A stretch of 64,000 nucleotides of DNA from Corythucha ciliata (GCA_038030265.1 CM075943.1:30566001-30630000), one strand, 5' to 3'; positions 46,539-59,055 are shown, counted from the first letter of the stretch. The notes: generated from the letters alone by a model not told the origin. Translations and numbers: made by a program.

Positions 46539-46794
46539 TTATTTACGCACGGATTGATATGCCTCATCGAAAAAAAAAATGAGAAAATGTGAAACTTCCT
46601 CATTGACAGATGAAAGTTTTATCTGCTGAAGATTAGCTTCAAATTAGTAAAAAAACAAATTCATGGGAAACTTAATCCAACACTTTTTTTCTCCCTAAAG
46701 TAGTCATTAAGAGAGGGGGAAATGAGACATGTCTTGCATCACATTTTCTATTGATACACTCCCTCTATTTCTTTTCTGTGCTCGCTGGACGCGG

Positions 46795-46950
46795 CACTAC
46801 ACTTTTGTAATGTGTTGAATGAAATGTCAAATTAGAGTGGAAAGGGGAATTTCCCGGTTTTTCATTATCAGATTTAAATTCATGTGATTGTTTATGTTCG
46901 TGTCACTTCTCTAATAGCGATTTTCATTCAACACACTACACAAGTGTTGC
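46795..46950. mobile_element. MITE inserted near the right end of the ISL2EU-type element
   Basis: cactacacttttgtaatgtg and its worn complement near 46950, with tgttgaatgaaa / tttcattcaaca inside. It separates gctcgctggacgcgg from gcagcgtcc, which are adjacent in the left end. Confidence 0.65.
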
Positions 46951-47553
46951 GCAGCGTCCTCTCCATAAACATATATTTCAATTTAGTGAGGACGGGTGGA
47001 AAAACTTATACTTACCACACGAGTGTATTGCATTGAATGGAAAACGCCTTATGACTACATTTTCTTGCCTATTGGAACGGCTGCTTATTGAAAACTTTAT
47101 AAATTGGAGCGAGCGTGCACCACCGTATTTTCACAAACAGTGGCGTTTTACACGAGACAACGTTTCTAATATGCTTTCTAATATGCTTCTAATTATGCCT
47201 TCTCTAATATGACTTCTCACGAGCGTTGCTGAACACCGCGTTAACGCGGCGTCAAATGTTTGTATCTGAGTGAGTGGTGGTGGAGATGCACAGAAAAAGA
47301 GTGTCCTTCAGCTTTTTGGTGTAAAAAAAAAATGTTTGGGTGCACCCGATCCTGAAGAACACACGTTGTTTTGAAGATGCAAAGGGAACGCCGGGAGAAT
47401 TCCCAACGCGTTAACAAAGCGTTGAGTAACGCTCGTGTGAACTGACTAATACTACTCAGTGTACTTTACCGACGCCCAGCATTGAGGCAACGCTCGTGTG
47501 AACCGGGTCTAAAGATGCGTTCACACTGAAGTGTCCCGCGACACTTAATAATA

Positions 47554-47694
47554 ATAGGTCCGTTTCCATTGTTTTGCATTAGCTACACTAGTGTAGAAAA
47601 CCATGTAATTTCATTGACTTATTTTAAAAAATTGAATGAAACCAGATGATTTTCTTCAAAAGTGTAGCACTCGCAAAACAATGGAACGGACCTA
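47554..47694. mobile_element. MITE, TAGGTCCGTTTCC family
   Basis: 141 bp; ends taggtccgtttccattgttt and aaacaatggaacggaccta. It sits in a segment with gtgtcccgcgacact / gtctcgacatt marks, apparently another small inverted element. Confidence 0.8.
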
Positions 47695-47807
47695 AAATGT
47701 CTCGACATTAATGTAAAGTGTCTGACGTGAAATTTATTGACTGTACAAATTCTGATACAAATTTCTGGAAGTTTGTGTTTACACCAAGGTGTGTCTGACA
47801 CTTACAT

Positions 47808-47946
47808 CGTTTCCCATTTGCATAAAATTCTGCAACGGGGCAATTCATTTCCATCCGTCTTCTCCACTAACATATGATTTAATTCAGGGAAGACGGGTGG
47901 AAATGACCTAATGCCCAAATGCAGAATTTTGTGCAAATGGGAATCG
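47808..47946. mobile_element. MITE, CGTTTCCCATTTGCA ends
   Basis: cgtttcccatttgcataaaa is mirrored by the right end gcaaatgggaatcg, with attctgca / tgcagaat and ccatccgtcttc / gaagacgggtgg inside. Confidence 0.75.
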
Positions 47947-49134
47947 CTGTAAATTTCAAGCAATGAGTGACGCGGGGCACTTTGGTGTAAATGCACCATA
48001 AGGTTTGAACGAGCCAAATCCGCGAAGCCATTTTTTTTTAAACAACGAGGCTCACTAAAAAATAAATTTCGCGTATGATCGTATTTGAAAAACCAATACT
48101 GTAGGACTGCATCGTCATCAATCATTTTTGCGAATTTCACTCACTACCAGTAGGTCCGGCTCAATAACAAAAAAAATTTTTGCTAGTTCGTTCATTCAAA
48201 CCTTCTTTTTGCGCATTATGCACCAAAAAAAAACAAAAAACAAAAAAACAAAAAAAAACACACATTTTCGCAACTGGCTCACTGACAACACACACCTTTC
48301 AAATTTCACGCACTTAATATCCATTCTCGCGAGTCTCGCTCACTAAAAAACCCATTCTAGCAGGTTCTACTCGTCACAATTTTTGCGGTACGCACTGTTG
48401 AGAACCAAATTTGGCGGCTTACAGCCTAACGAGGTTCGAGATTCGACCCTACGACGGTAGGGTCCAGTTTGAGGGGCTAAATGTTATTTTGGTCCCACAG
48501 ATCCTATGTCGGCTACAGCGCCAACACTTATCAATATCACTTTCGGGGGGAAAAAATGCCAGTTTTGACATGAAACTAATTCCTGCCAAATTGTTTGACA
48601 AAAGAATGAAAATTGACTTCGACATGAAAGTAACCAAAATCTACTTTTTATACGAACATTTGATGATGCACGTTGACGCTGACGTTGCTAATCTGATGCA
48701 GGATGGTGCCAAAATAAAAAATAAAATAAAAAACCAATTGCGAATATTCTTTGATTTTATTATCATTTTATTTTGCAAATTAATTTATCTTTAATATGAG
48801 CGTTGGCCCTTTTTCCTAACTTGATTAGAACCGGAGATATCGTTAAAAGTGATATTTCCTCTCCTTCTTCTTTCTTTCGGGAAGTAATACAACCTTGTTT
48901 GCAGTTTTTTATTACGTATGCACTTCGGGCACAAAACAGTAGCCCCTCTTCAGCACCGTACCGTACCGTTTTATTTCGTGTGCATACGAAATAAAAAACT
49001 GCAAAAAAGGTTGTATTAAGCTGCGTCCACACAATTAACAAATTCAGTTATATATGAATGTTGTACTTTCAAGTTACAAAATCAACGGGAAAAGGTTATA
49101 TAACTTCCTGTTTAAAACATTTTTTTCTGTTATA

Positions 49135-50621
49135 CAGGGTGGAAGGGGATAAGTGTGACCAAAATTTTTGGGTGATAGTAGGCCTCATTTGCGACCGAAA
49201 TTACCATATACACCATGGTCTGAAAATCAAAACCCTTCGAGATATGATTTTTCGAACGATTTTTAAGGCTTACATCATTTTTTTAAACTAACGGCGAGAA
49301 ACTCGCATTTTATTTGAATTTTTGCAACTTTTGGTGATGGATTCGGAAAGAGTACACTATGTTCTGTCAGGATTTGCCATTTTCGATCGACGTTAACTAT
49401 TTTATGTGCCCTTAAATGGGGCTCAAAGTCGTGCAAATCGGGGAATTAATTTTTTTCAAAAAATGTCAGTTCCCGTTTGTCCACACTAAATCTCAGTGAA
49501 CGGACAACCCATGATTCAGAAAAACATCTTCAAAGTGTCCTTTACAAAAATAGTCATGAGCGTTTTCTTAGTTGTTTGGAAATTTTTCGTCAGAAATGAC
49601 GATTTCTTAGAAAAAATAATGATTTTTCTCTTCAAAATCGCTTGTTATGACTTGAAAAAATTGAACAAGTTTTGTGATTTTAACGCGATAAAAAGCACTA
49701 ATACCTAATCCAAAGCTATACGTTGAATCAAACTGATTATGCCCGTCTACCAAAGTAACAAAAAATGTCGCTTCGGCCGCTGGCTGTCGGGTTAAGTGCA
49801 TTACACTACTACAAGTTTCGACGTTTTTAGTTATTTAGCTATTATTCGCAATTAATTAACATTTCACGTTGTTACTCTACATTTTTATAGCCATTCTTGC
49901 TGAATAATCGCAAATTTAGTTGAATTAACGAAATTCGTATTTCGTGAAATGTACTCTATCCGACAGTCCGACACCCCAGCTGCCGGAGCGACATTTTTTG
50001 TTACTTTGGTAGGCGGGCATAAGCAGTTTGATTCAACGTATAGCTTTGGATTAGGTTTTATGCTTTTTATCACGTTAAAATCACAAAACTTGTTCAAATT
50101 TTTCTGGTCAAAACAAGCGATTTGAAGAGAAAAATCATTATTTTTTCTAAGAAATCGTCATTTCTGACGAAAAATCTCCAAACAACTAAGAAAACGCTTA
50201 CGACTATTTTTGTAAAGGACACTTTGAAGATGTTTTTCTGAATCACGGGTTGTCCGTTCACTCAGATTTAGTGTGGACAAACGGGGACTGACTTTTTTGA
50301 AAAAAAATTAATTCCCGATTTGCACGACTTTGAGCCGCATTTAAGGGCACATTAAATAGTTAACGTCTATCGAAAATGGCTAATCCTGACAGAACATAGT
50401 GTGCTCTTTCCGAATCCCTCACCAAAAGTTGCAAAAATTCAAATAACATGCGAGTTTCTCGCCGTTAGTTAAAAAAAATTATGTAAGCCTTAAAAATCGT
50501 TAGAAAAATCATATCTCGAAGGGTATTGATTTTCGGACCATGGTATATATGGTAATTTCGGTCGCAAATGAGGCCTACTATCACCCAAAAATTTTTGTCA
50601 CACTTATCCCCTTCCACCCTG
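49135..50621. mobile_element. CAGGGTGGAA foldback element, second copy
   Basis: Ends cagggtggaaggggataag and its complement, TA on both sides. The mirrored marks accatggt and catatctcgaaggg and the general layout match 14714-16167. The central pair of GC-rich tails (about 49767-50000) matches too. Arms are about 600 bp. Non-autonomous. Confidence 0.88.
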
Positions 50622-50706
50622 TATAACGAGTTACAAGTTACCCGACTTATGTCGGTAAAGATCAAAGAAAACGTATACCATTTTGAATAAACGCCTTGAA
50701 ACTTAC

Positions 50707-50995
50707 CACGCCAGCATTTTCTGCACACAAAAGGAGTGAAATCACTGCTCGTCATCCGAGTGAAGTTCTTGAAACTTCCGTTGCAGCGGAGTTCTCCGTT
50801 GAGGAGACAGTCATCTCTCAAAAGGTCATCCATCAGGTCGTTCCCGCCGTACTTATTTCTGGCCTCCAAAGACGGCCTAACCCAATAGTTCCTTTTTGGT
50901 TTCAATTCTCTGCCGTGATGTGTGACCAAAACGCACAAGGCCGCGGAAAGCATGACTTCCTCCACACTAGAAGACATTTTTACTACTAAATTCAT
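50707..50995 (-). pseudogene. HARBI1-like transposase, first exon
   Basis: MSSSVEEVML begins at 50977 (an upstream in-frame start is at 50995). The diagnostic block RNYWVRPSLEARNKYGGNDL follows, then LMDDLLRDD and SFKNFTRMTSSDF, as in the N-terminus of PIF/Harbinger nucleases. The frame then degrades and meets a donor GTAAGT at 50706-50701. No DDE exon follows, because the element is deleted downstream, so no active nuclease can be made. Confidence 0.8.
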
Positions 50996-51244
50996 CCTTT
51001 GATATGTTTCTACAACTTGTTACAGAATAGTTCGATTTGAGAGCAATTTGTAACTAGTTGTATAACAAAGTTATACTACAAAGCTATATAATTTGTTAGT
51101 TATATAACAGAATTTTGTTATTAGTGTGGACGCAGTTTTAGTTTCCGAAAGAAAGAAGAAGGAGAGGAAGTGTGCGGAGAAAAAACCTGAAAAAAGGAGT
51201 TGAGAAAAGTGATATTGTTAGTAATATCGCTTAAACTACGAGGG

Positions 51245-51429
51245 TTGTAGCCGAAGGAGCCTAGATTGTCAGTCTTCCCTCGTTTAAGTGCGTCAAAACA
51301 AACCGGTTTCGGCGGCTTGACAGTTTCAGTTGTACTTCCATACTCTGAAGATGGCGAGCAGCCGAAACTGGTTCGTTTTGACTCACCCCAACGAGGGAAG
51401 ACTGACAACGTAGGCTCCTACGGCTACAA
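51245..51429. mobile_element. 185-bp hairpin MITE
   Basis: ttgtagccgaaggagcctag is mirrored at the right end (51429). The mirror runs through gtcagtcttccctcg and gtcaaaac-aa-ccggtttcgg almost to the centre. Confidence 0.8.
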
Positions 51430-54400
51430 ATTTATGAATGCATTACCGTTAAAATTATTTCGTCTAAAACGTCGATTTTGGTGATGTTCGAGTCAATTTT
51501 CATTCTCTACCAACAATTCTGCTAGAATTAGTTTAATATTGACCTAGATGAGCACACAAATTTTCATAAAAATCCGAGATACTGAGGTCCAACCCTTGGT
51601 TGATTTGGCGGGGAATGACCCCTTACTAACTTGTTGTTTGAGTTTTAAAACGGAGCCATTGTCGCACAGGACAACTTAGCCTCGGGAAACTATTAACCCA
51701 CACAGCTTGACAATTTCCTCATCGAAACGCACTTGGACCAAGTATGACACCATTAAACCTGGATTGTTGGTTCAGAACTGATAGTTTAGCCACTTTATTA
51801 TTTTGCCCCTAAAGAGCCCAATTCAGCCGGACGAACGTGATGCTCAACCCAGTGTTGATGAGACAGGAATGTTTTAAATAACGGCAGGGACAGCAGCCTC
51901 CTCCTAATTGGTGATTCCAACACTCGCTGAGTGGGACTAAAATATGAACTATTTCTGGCGAACTTTCTGGTGGTTTCCAGAGAAAATTGTTGTTTTGATC
52001 CTCCGTGGAAACCACAAGGAAATGGCCAGAAATATTTCATCTTACCTCCGCTTAGGGCGTGTTGGAAACGCCAATATTATCGACGATAAGTGGAATAAGC
52101 CTCACCCACACTCCACCTTGGGAATCTACGCTCTGCTGGGACTGTTTTGTGCCACCAGGACCGTAGAGAGAATATTCGGGACGAGGAATGGAACTCCTTC
52201 GTTTCTAATGGGCGACTTATACGAATTTGCATGTACATAATAAGAATGGCAAATCAAATGTGCAAGATGCAAAAGGGCAAAAATCAAAAGTATCTACACC
52301 CCCTGGAAATTTCAGGCTGATTGTGGAGCTTTGTATCGACACAGGCCCGTAAAAGCTTCATTTTGTATTTAATAGACGGATATCTGCTTCGCGTTTCTTG
52401 TTATAATTATAACCCGTGTCCAGGAAGCTTATCCACCACAAAACAATCTAGTTTTTGTTTTTTTTCCTAGGTATTTATTTTATTGTTACACTATTTTACT
52501 CAAACGGGATGTTCTTCTTTTTTTAAAACTATGGAAAAACTGAGAAGAAGAAAGAGAAAAAATTGTAATTTCAGTACAGAATGGAAGGAGTCTTCTTTAC
52601 ATCAACACTAATTTTCTATCCAATATTCATTCCCTATAGTCAAAGCTCTTCATCATTGAAATAGGAACTCAGAAAAAGGGAACGAGTCGGACCAGACAGG
52701 GCAGGGGTGGGATAAGAGCTTTTTGAGCTCACTGTAAATTTCATTGACACAATAGTCATCTCAAATTAAACAAGAAGGGGACAACGTTGAATTAAAATGT
52801 TTATTTAAAGGGCAGGAAGACAATACCATGTTAGCTAAAGGGGAGATTACTTCACTGATGTCTTTTTGTACAATGTAAATGGTTCATGTAATTTTGTATT
52901 TCCATTATTAAGCGTTAATTGCTTTCTCGAGAATCATCTCTATTATTTAGTTTTACCCTGGAGGTCGGAAAATTAATTATGAAATTGCTCAATGGGGGGA
53001 ATTAATCTCTTCTCCGCCATCACTATAACTCGTCTGTGTTCTATCAAAAGCCAGAGATTTTTTTCTTTAAATAATAATTATGTATAACAGCATTCAATTA
53101 TTAGATTTTGTAATGTAAATGAATCCTGAAATTTATTGAAATATTGTATCGCAATAGAATTATAGTTGAAACACATTCTAATGGAACCTAAAAATCAATA
53201 AAACGAATTTGTTTTACATATGATTAGGTTTATTTACATCTGGAAATCTTGTTTAAAAAATCCATCAGAGTTTGGTTCAACTATAGCTGCCAGTAATCTC
53301 TTGTCAACACCAGCAAATGTTCTTACAGGTAGCGTAGATATAATGCGTGCCAAGGCCAGGAAGTGCTCATGGTTTTGCTTTGCGGGAAGTGAGAGAATGA
53401 TGAGTAAGGCGTAGCCCTAAAAATCACATTCATCCCCGGTGCCCACGGTATTTTACTTAAAAGCTGTGCTCATTTTTTCGGCCAGGACGACATCTACCCT
53501 ACTACTCTCATTCTTGCAGCGATTCCAACAGAACTAACTACGCCTACGCCTTACTCATTATAACGTAGTTATGACCTTTCACTTGCTCCATAATCTATCA
53601 AATGGCCTTGATGCTAGCATCTGGTAAAATAACTTCGAATGTTTAGTATCACGAATAGGTACCTCAAATATTTCTATAAACTTTTGTATCGGATTAATGC
53701 CCTTCTTCTGCTATGATTATTCAGTGACCGTAAAGTAATCATTTGCATATTAATTGTAATTGTCTTTGGCTCTTCAAAAATTCATTCCAAATTAATTGGC
53801 GCCACGATTGTAATTATAATCTACCTGTACTATCCATCCCCTATCTACCTAATGGAATCACTGTAATATCAAGAAAAAAATATGGCGATTTTTCATCGCG
53901 ATATAATTGAATTGGAGCACTTTTGCTTTACATACTGGTCACGCGCTTGCTAATGACACGCGATACATCATTTCAATAATGCTTTTGAGAATTGTAGAAT
54001 TGTACGCGTAATGATATCACTGCCCTGTACGGTAGTTTTTAGTATACTCTCGAGCTTGAAAAAAGTGAAATATGAGTTTACACACACAACATGAAAAGAA
54101 AAGAAGAGAAAATTCAATTGTGTGTATAAAAAGATAATTAATTAGAATGAGATTATCATTTATCAATCTCAATTTTAGGTGAGGGAAGAAACATTAATCA
54201 TAGTGGAAGGTAAAATTTAGATGTACAGCTTATGTAGCACTCAACAAGCAGAAGCTTTTTTTACTTGATTGAGCCCCGGCCTATAACAAGCTGAAATCTG
54301 CGAAAAGTCCTAATATCCCTGCTTTCCACCGAAATTGGGGTGGAAAGCTTATACTCTTCATATTCATACAGCACGCAAACAATCGTGCAAATGAAAAAAA

Positions 54401-54653
54401 AAATCTATACCTACAAACTTTCTTAATTAATTGAATGATAATCCCGTGTGGCAGAAGATGGTGAGGAGGTGAAGGAAACAGAGTCTTCATTACATTTAAA
54501 TCCCTATTTCATTATAAATTCCGGAGGATCGGTAAGATGGTGTGTTGTTGAAAAATTTCTACGTGTAAAAATAAATAAGCATAAATTCTTCACGTCAAAT
54601 TTCATAGAGTAGACTTTGTGGTTTCGAACTATCGTAGTTAAGGGGTTTGGGCG
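51430..54653. other. long gene-free stretch
   Basis: No conserved coding region found. A frame at 51944-52240 (plus) has no recognised homology. Pieces near 51816-51850 and 51960-52020 form a loose inverted pair. Confidence 0.4.
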
Positions 54654-54832
54654 CGCCTCGATGGCGTAATGGATACAATACTCGCTTCGCAACCCAGCGG
54701 GCCTGATGGGTTCGAATCAGGTATTGCCAATTTCACCACAAGGCTGCGGCGAGCTGGGACACGGGTCATTCGGCTTCGTGTGGGCGTTCACGGCGGTGCG
54801 CGTATGACAAACCGCGCAAAGACAGAAACGGG
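54654..54832 (+). repeat. tRNA SINE, single-headed copy
   Basis: cgcctcgatggcgtaatggat (A box) and tgggttcgaatcagg (B box) are followed by the body aaggctgcggcgagctggg, cggcttcgtgtgggcg and aaccgcgcaaagac, ending in a G run and an A run. The second head present at 13674-13973 is absent. Confidence 0.75.
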
Positions 54833-55425
54833 GGGGGGGGGAGAAAAAAAAAGTTTGTTGCTAAGGAATGCTTTTTTGCTTGATATACGAAACGTTTTTT
54901 CCCTACACATACAACACACCCTAGAATAAACCCTTTCCCACTCGCAGAAGCCTCCTCCAGCGTTAAGAAATGGGCCACTTTCTCGCACATGGGCGAGAAT
55001 ATTACCCCAGTGTGAAAATGGATTTCATTCTCGCACCAGTGCGAGAAAATATATATAAAAAAAAAAGGATATTACGATAACAGGGAGGAAATTTGTTCAT
55101 TTCGAACGAGTACGATTAGTTGCCGACACGAGAAGAAGTTGAACGGCGTAATAATCGTAGAGCTTTGGAAAGAGGCAATTTCCGCTCGTGCATCGTTCGG
55201 CATTTTCTCTACACATACCAATGGCCAAAGGTAGAAGAACAAACCAAAAACCAAGGTCTGCCTATTTTCTAATTTTAATGAATAGGCTTGTGCTATTTCG
55301 AACGAAATCGTTCGAAAATCTTAGCCTAACACAGGCAAGAAGAAGTCCTATGGAAGAAGAAATAGTCAATTGGACAGACGTCAAAATTCTTTGAAGCGAG
55401 GCTAAGTGGGTGGGGCCTATTTTTT
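54833..55425. other. non-coding stretch, part repeated further right
   Basis: The segment 55090-55400 (cgacacgagaagaagttgaa, tggccaaaggtagaag) is the reverse complement of 58025-58330. cctttcccactcgcagaagc near 54930 is mirrored near 57915-57945. Confidence 0.45.
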
Positions 55426-56026
55426 AGTGCATTTCATTCAAAAAATGCACTATTGGTCTCGCCCTGATGGTCGCACATATGGGTTGTGATACTTTTCTTT
55501 CACGTTTCAGAACCCCTAGAACACGAATCCGAGGTCGGTTCGATTTGCTATATATTTATATATATGTGGCCCCTCGCTTGTTAGCACGATGATGGTCGCA
55601 ATTTTTGACTTAGGGCAACCAAATTTGGTCTAAAAATCAATAGCGTGAATATCTCGGACGAGTTCGTGATCCAGATGAATCGGTCCACGGGAACGGTGTG
55701 AAAGAGGGGTTTTAATTAGTTGAAAATTCGCTACCGCACGGCTGTTGCTGCAATTGCCCCCAAAATTGACCTGAGTAATGAGAAATGAACGCGCTTTCGT
55801 ATGAGACCCTAGTGAACCAAATCCGTTGATATGGCGGGGGAGTTCTCAGCGGAGGGGAGCTATTAAATTAACGCTATGCCTTACTGGACCACCCAATTAC
55901 CAAAATATTTCATTGACATTGTATTTTGAGCCGTCTCTTTTATTTGATTTGCCTACAGCTTCATAAATCTTGAGTAAAAAATCCTGAGGTGGGCCAAAAA
56001 GGGAGGAAAAACAAAATTTTTTTTTA

Positions 56027-56095
56027 ATTGTTTCGGATTCGAACCCAGGCACTCCGCATTCCGCAATGGTGAGATAGTGACATACCATTTAACCT
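56027..56095 (-). repeat. tRNA-like segment with Pol III boxes
   Basis: On the minus strand ggttaaatggtatgtc (A-box-like) and gggttcgaatcc (B box) are 35-40 bp apart. A full cloverleaf does not form convincingly, so it is more likely a tRNA-derived repeat than a tRNA gene. Confidence 0.3.
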
Positions 56096-56137
56096 AATGT
56101 AACTGATCTGAAAATTAACTTAATCTGGAAAACGTTT

Positions 56138-56538
56138 TGTTCCGACAGCAGCCTGTCGGGAAAACTGCATTTCATTCATGCGACAATCGAGTCAAACCTC
56201 ATAAGTTAGAACGATATCAATCAATTATGAATGAAATTTAGGCCGGGATAAATATTTTAATTGCAAATAACTCCTCTAACAAGAGTCCGCCTTCCCATAT
56301 CGTATAGGCAACCAAACCGACTCTGTTTCATTTTTCATTTTCATAATTTTGTTCTCCCTCAGTTGGTGCCAAAAAAGGGGCCTGCGGTAAAAAGAAGCAC
56401 GATTTTATGATTTCGACTTTCTATACCACGGCCTAAATGTCATTCATAATTGATTGATATCGTTCTAACTTATGAGGTTTGACTCGATTGTCGCATGAAT
56501 GAAATGCACTTTTCCCGACAGGCTGCTGTCGGAACAAT
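56138..56538. repeat. 400-bp palindrome with outward-facing family tails
   Basis: ttgttccgacagcagcctgt at 56138 is mirrored at 56538. The mirror covers about 130 bp on each side, including gacaatcgagtcaaacctc and gttagaacgatatcaatcaa. Confidence 0.8.
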
Positions 56539-57782
56539 TTCCTTTTCAATTTTTTCCTAGCTGAATTCTATTAGCCGGAAGGCTTCAGGTTTGACCTTTT
56601 TTTAATAGAGAGATTTTGCAACCAGTTCCGTAAACGCTAAAGTTAATTTTTGTGTGCACGTTGCTAGGTAGTAAACATTTCATTGGTTGAAATGTGAATA
56701 GCGTTAACGTTAGCGATAGCGGAGCTGTTTGCAAAATCTCTCTAATATATTCTCGCACTGGTGCGAGCAAAGTTGTATAGAACCCAAGTTCTTCCACTCA
56801 TCACGATCGCTATGGTAACGGTGGTCATTTATGAAATTGGAAATTTTGATCCCGCCAGAGTGCTCTTTTAACATTAGGTCTCAACTTTTTTTTTAATATA
56901 AAGTGTTTGCTTCACAACTACATGTGAAGCAAAGAAAAATTACAGTTGGATTTTGGACATTTTCACTGATACATTTTTTTTTTTTATTTAGATTCTTTTC
57001 TATCAATTTTCTTCATAAAAACAATTAATTTCAACTTCCAATTCCGTCGTGTTTCGTGCCCCGGACCACGGTGTAAAACCCAGCTCAGCCAGAGGAATTG
57101 GAATAAACTGTAGATAGATGTCCGCCGCTAGTGAGTCGAAGTCGAAGATAGAGCGTAAATTTTCAAGTTAAAAGTTCAAAGCGGGTTTGAAGTTATTTTG
57201 GGGATGAAATTTGGAAAAAGTATGTTACTGCATTTTATGTACAATTTTCTTTAGGCTGGAATGGGTAATTTAAATCCGTGCAGCACAAATAAGGCGTGAA
57301 AAAACATGCCATGTACTTGACGAAGGCTGTTTGGAGGGGGGAGGTATTATCTGCGTGAAACTCGCCCTCAACGTTCGGTCTGTAGAGGAAATGGAAGAAA
57401 CACCGTGCTCACCTGACGCTTGAGAACGCCCAGGATCTCGCTGCACTTGGCAAAACATCTTGAAACAACACAGTTTCAATAGATACAATAAATTGTTTTC
57501 AGTTCAACGGAAATCTTCTTCAGTTTTAGACTGCTAGAACCATTCATCCACTTTGCATTACTATATTGTGTCGTTATTGACCCGATATTCATAGTTTTAA
57601 TTTGGTTTAATAAACTATTTGTTTATTTTGTTCATAAGCGTTTTCCGAAACGCCAAATTTTGGGACCAAATGTCATGTGGCACTCTGGCGGGAGCAATTT
57701 TCCCTCTAGCTTTAGTGACCACGCGTTATCAGAAGAGAAATGGCTTGGTATCTATACGACTTTGGGCGTGAGAATGAAATCC
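56539..57782. other. gene-free stretch
   Basis: ctagctgaattctattagcc (56560) is mirrored near 57990-58010, so 56.5-58.0 kb may be the inside of an older inverted element. No gene seen. Confidence 0.35.
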
Positions 57783-57903
57783 ATTCTCCGTGTTGTGTGG
57801 AGTCTATGCAACCAAACAAATTTATTCCCTCGAAAAATGAAGAATTTTGATAGGTTACATAGACACCACACAGCGAAAACATAGAGCTTGTGAACAGGCC
57901 TTA
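57783..57903. mobile_element. MITE of the GGCCCGTTCACAAGCTC family
   Basis: gtgtggagtctatgcaacc and ggttacatagacaccacac are mirrored. The right end catagagcttgtgaacaggcc is kept and the left end is worn. Confidence 0.7.
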
Positions 57904-59055
57904 AACGCTGAAGGAGGAGGCTTCAGCGAGCGGGAAAGGGGCTATTCTACGGTACGTGTAAAGAAAATCAAATCTGAAGCCTTCCGACCAATAGAATTCA
58001 GCTAGGATAAGGTAGGGCTCGACCACTTACCTTGCTTTAAAGAATTTTGAGGTCTCTCCAATTTACTATTTCTTCCTTCGTAGGATTTCTTATTCTTGTA
58101 GTATAAGGCTAAGGTTTTTGAACGGTTTCATTCGAATTACACAATCCTATTCATTAAAATTAGACATAGACAGACCTTGGTTTTGGGTTTGATCTTTTAT
58201 CTTTGGCCATTGAAAACACCGTACGATATGCGAGCGGAAAACGCCTCATTCCGAAGCTCGTACGATTATGCCGCCACTCAACTTCGTCTCGTGTCGGCAA
58301 CTGCAGCCCGTCAAGAAGGACATGAACCCTCATTCGATTAGTTGCAACTTCTCTTCCCTCTACTTTCCTTACATAATTGTTTGTCCCACTGTTAACCAAA
58401 GATAAGTGTTATTATCACGCCGAAGTTCCATTGAGGGAGTAAGGAAAAATAGCTAGAGGGGCTGAACACAGCAAGGCGAGGTCCACGTTTACTTGAGGGG
58501 CTATAATTGTACTCTTTCGGAATGAGCATTTTTCCGCTCTCGTATCGTAATATAATATTTTCAACCTTTCTGAGGTTTTGTATCAAGAATTTTGAATCGA
58601 CTTGAGCAGAAATAACCATGGAAATAACGACAAAAAATACAGTTTTTAACGCGATCGGGGAGCGGTTTTCACCGTAGTTTATCCGATAATTTTTTTAAAT
58701 TCCGAGTTGAACATAGGCGACCCGGGTCCAGCCACAGAAGAAGTCGTTTGATTTGAATTGCGTCCAGAGAATGATCAGCAGAAGGCCTGTACGAGCAGAA
58801 GTTGGGGCGTAAGATGGAGACGAAAGTGGGTGACGGAGTGGCTCTACCAATGAAAAGCGTTTGGAGAGTATTCCGCTCTGATGCAGGAAGTAACTAGAGA
58901 ATGATCGGGATAATGGAATCCCGCGAGTTCTTCGACATAAATTAAGAATCACAGGAGAAAATGTTGAAGAACTTTTTGTGATTGTGGATTAGGTGCTGAC
59001 GTCGGCTATGTGATTGAAGATTATGTAAAAACATCGAAATCTTGGTCTCGTCTTA
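57904..59055. other. gene-free stretch
   Basis: 58025-58330 is the reverse complement of 55090-55400 (see there). Nothing else recognised. Confidence 0.4.

Larger units (their letters stand above)
42355..47047. mobile_element. decayed ISL2EU-type (PIF/Harbinger-related) element
   Basis: Inverted ends about 95 bp long at 42355-42450 and 46955-47047 share the marks gtttttccacc, taaattgaaa and gtttatggagaggacgc. Between them lie remnants of the two genes typical of ISL2EU elements: a THAP/DDE transposase and a SWIM/YqaJ-like partner. The order is THAP (+), SWIM-type (-), SWIM-type (+), DDE (-), which looks like two head-to-head remnants in mirror order. A MITE (46194-46538), a 156-bp MITE (46795-46950) and a hairpin (44211-44402) are inserted. 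It is not functional. Confidence 0.65.
49019..51137 (-). mobile_element. PIF/Harbinger element, internally deleted
   Basis: Inverted ends agctgcgtccacac and gtgtggacgcagtt, with TTA on both sides (49016-49018, 51138-51140), the 3-bp duplication typical of PIF/Harbinger. It keeps the first transposase exon on the minus strand but not the DDE part. A CAGGGTGG foldback (49135-50621) is inserted in it. Confidence 0.75.
48859..51171. mobile_element. hairpin element split by a Harbinger remnant
   Basis: cctctccttcttctttctttcg (48858) is mirrored at 51147-51168, and taatacaacc...gcagttttttatta is mirrored just before 49018. The right arm is cut by the Harbinger remnant at 49019-51137. The centre (cttcgggcacaaaacagta) resembles that of the 14.5-21.6 kb foldback element, so the two are probably one family. 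Confidence 0.65.
55426..56538 (+). mobile_element. module-repeat element, diverged copy F
   Basis: It has the same 5' hairpin and leader (gtgcatttcattcaaaaaat, tattggtctcg) and one diverged module (cttgttagcacgatgatgg), then unrelated sequence. The end is a variant of the family tail: gaatgaaatgcacttttccc, hairpin ccgaca/tgtcgg with 6-base loop, gaacaattt. It is bounded by T runs. An inverted copy of the tail starts the inner palindrome at 56138. Confidence 0.6.

Noticed and set aside
48411..48794. 127-residue open frame
   Set aside because: It overlaps a rearranged dispersed repeat (also at 60250-60410) and has no known motif.
51944..52240. 98-residue open frame
   Set aside because: No homology recognised and partly inside a loose inverted repeat.
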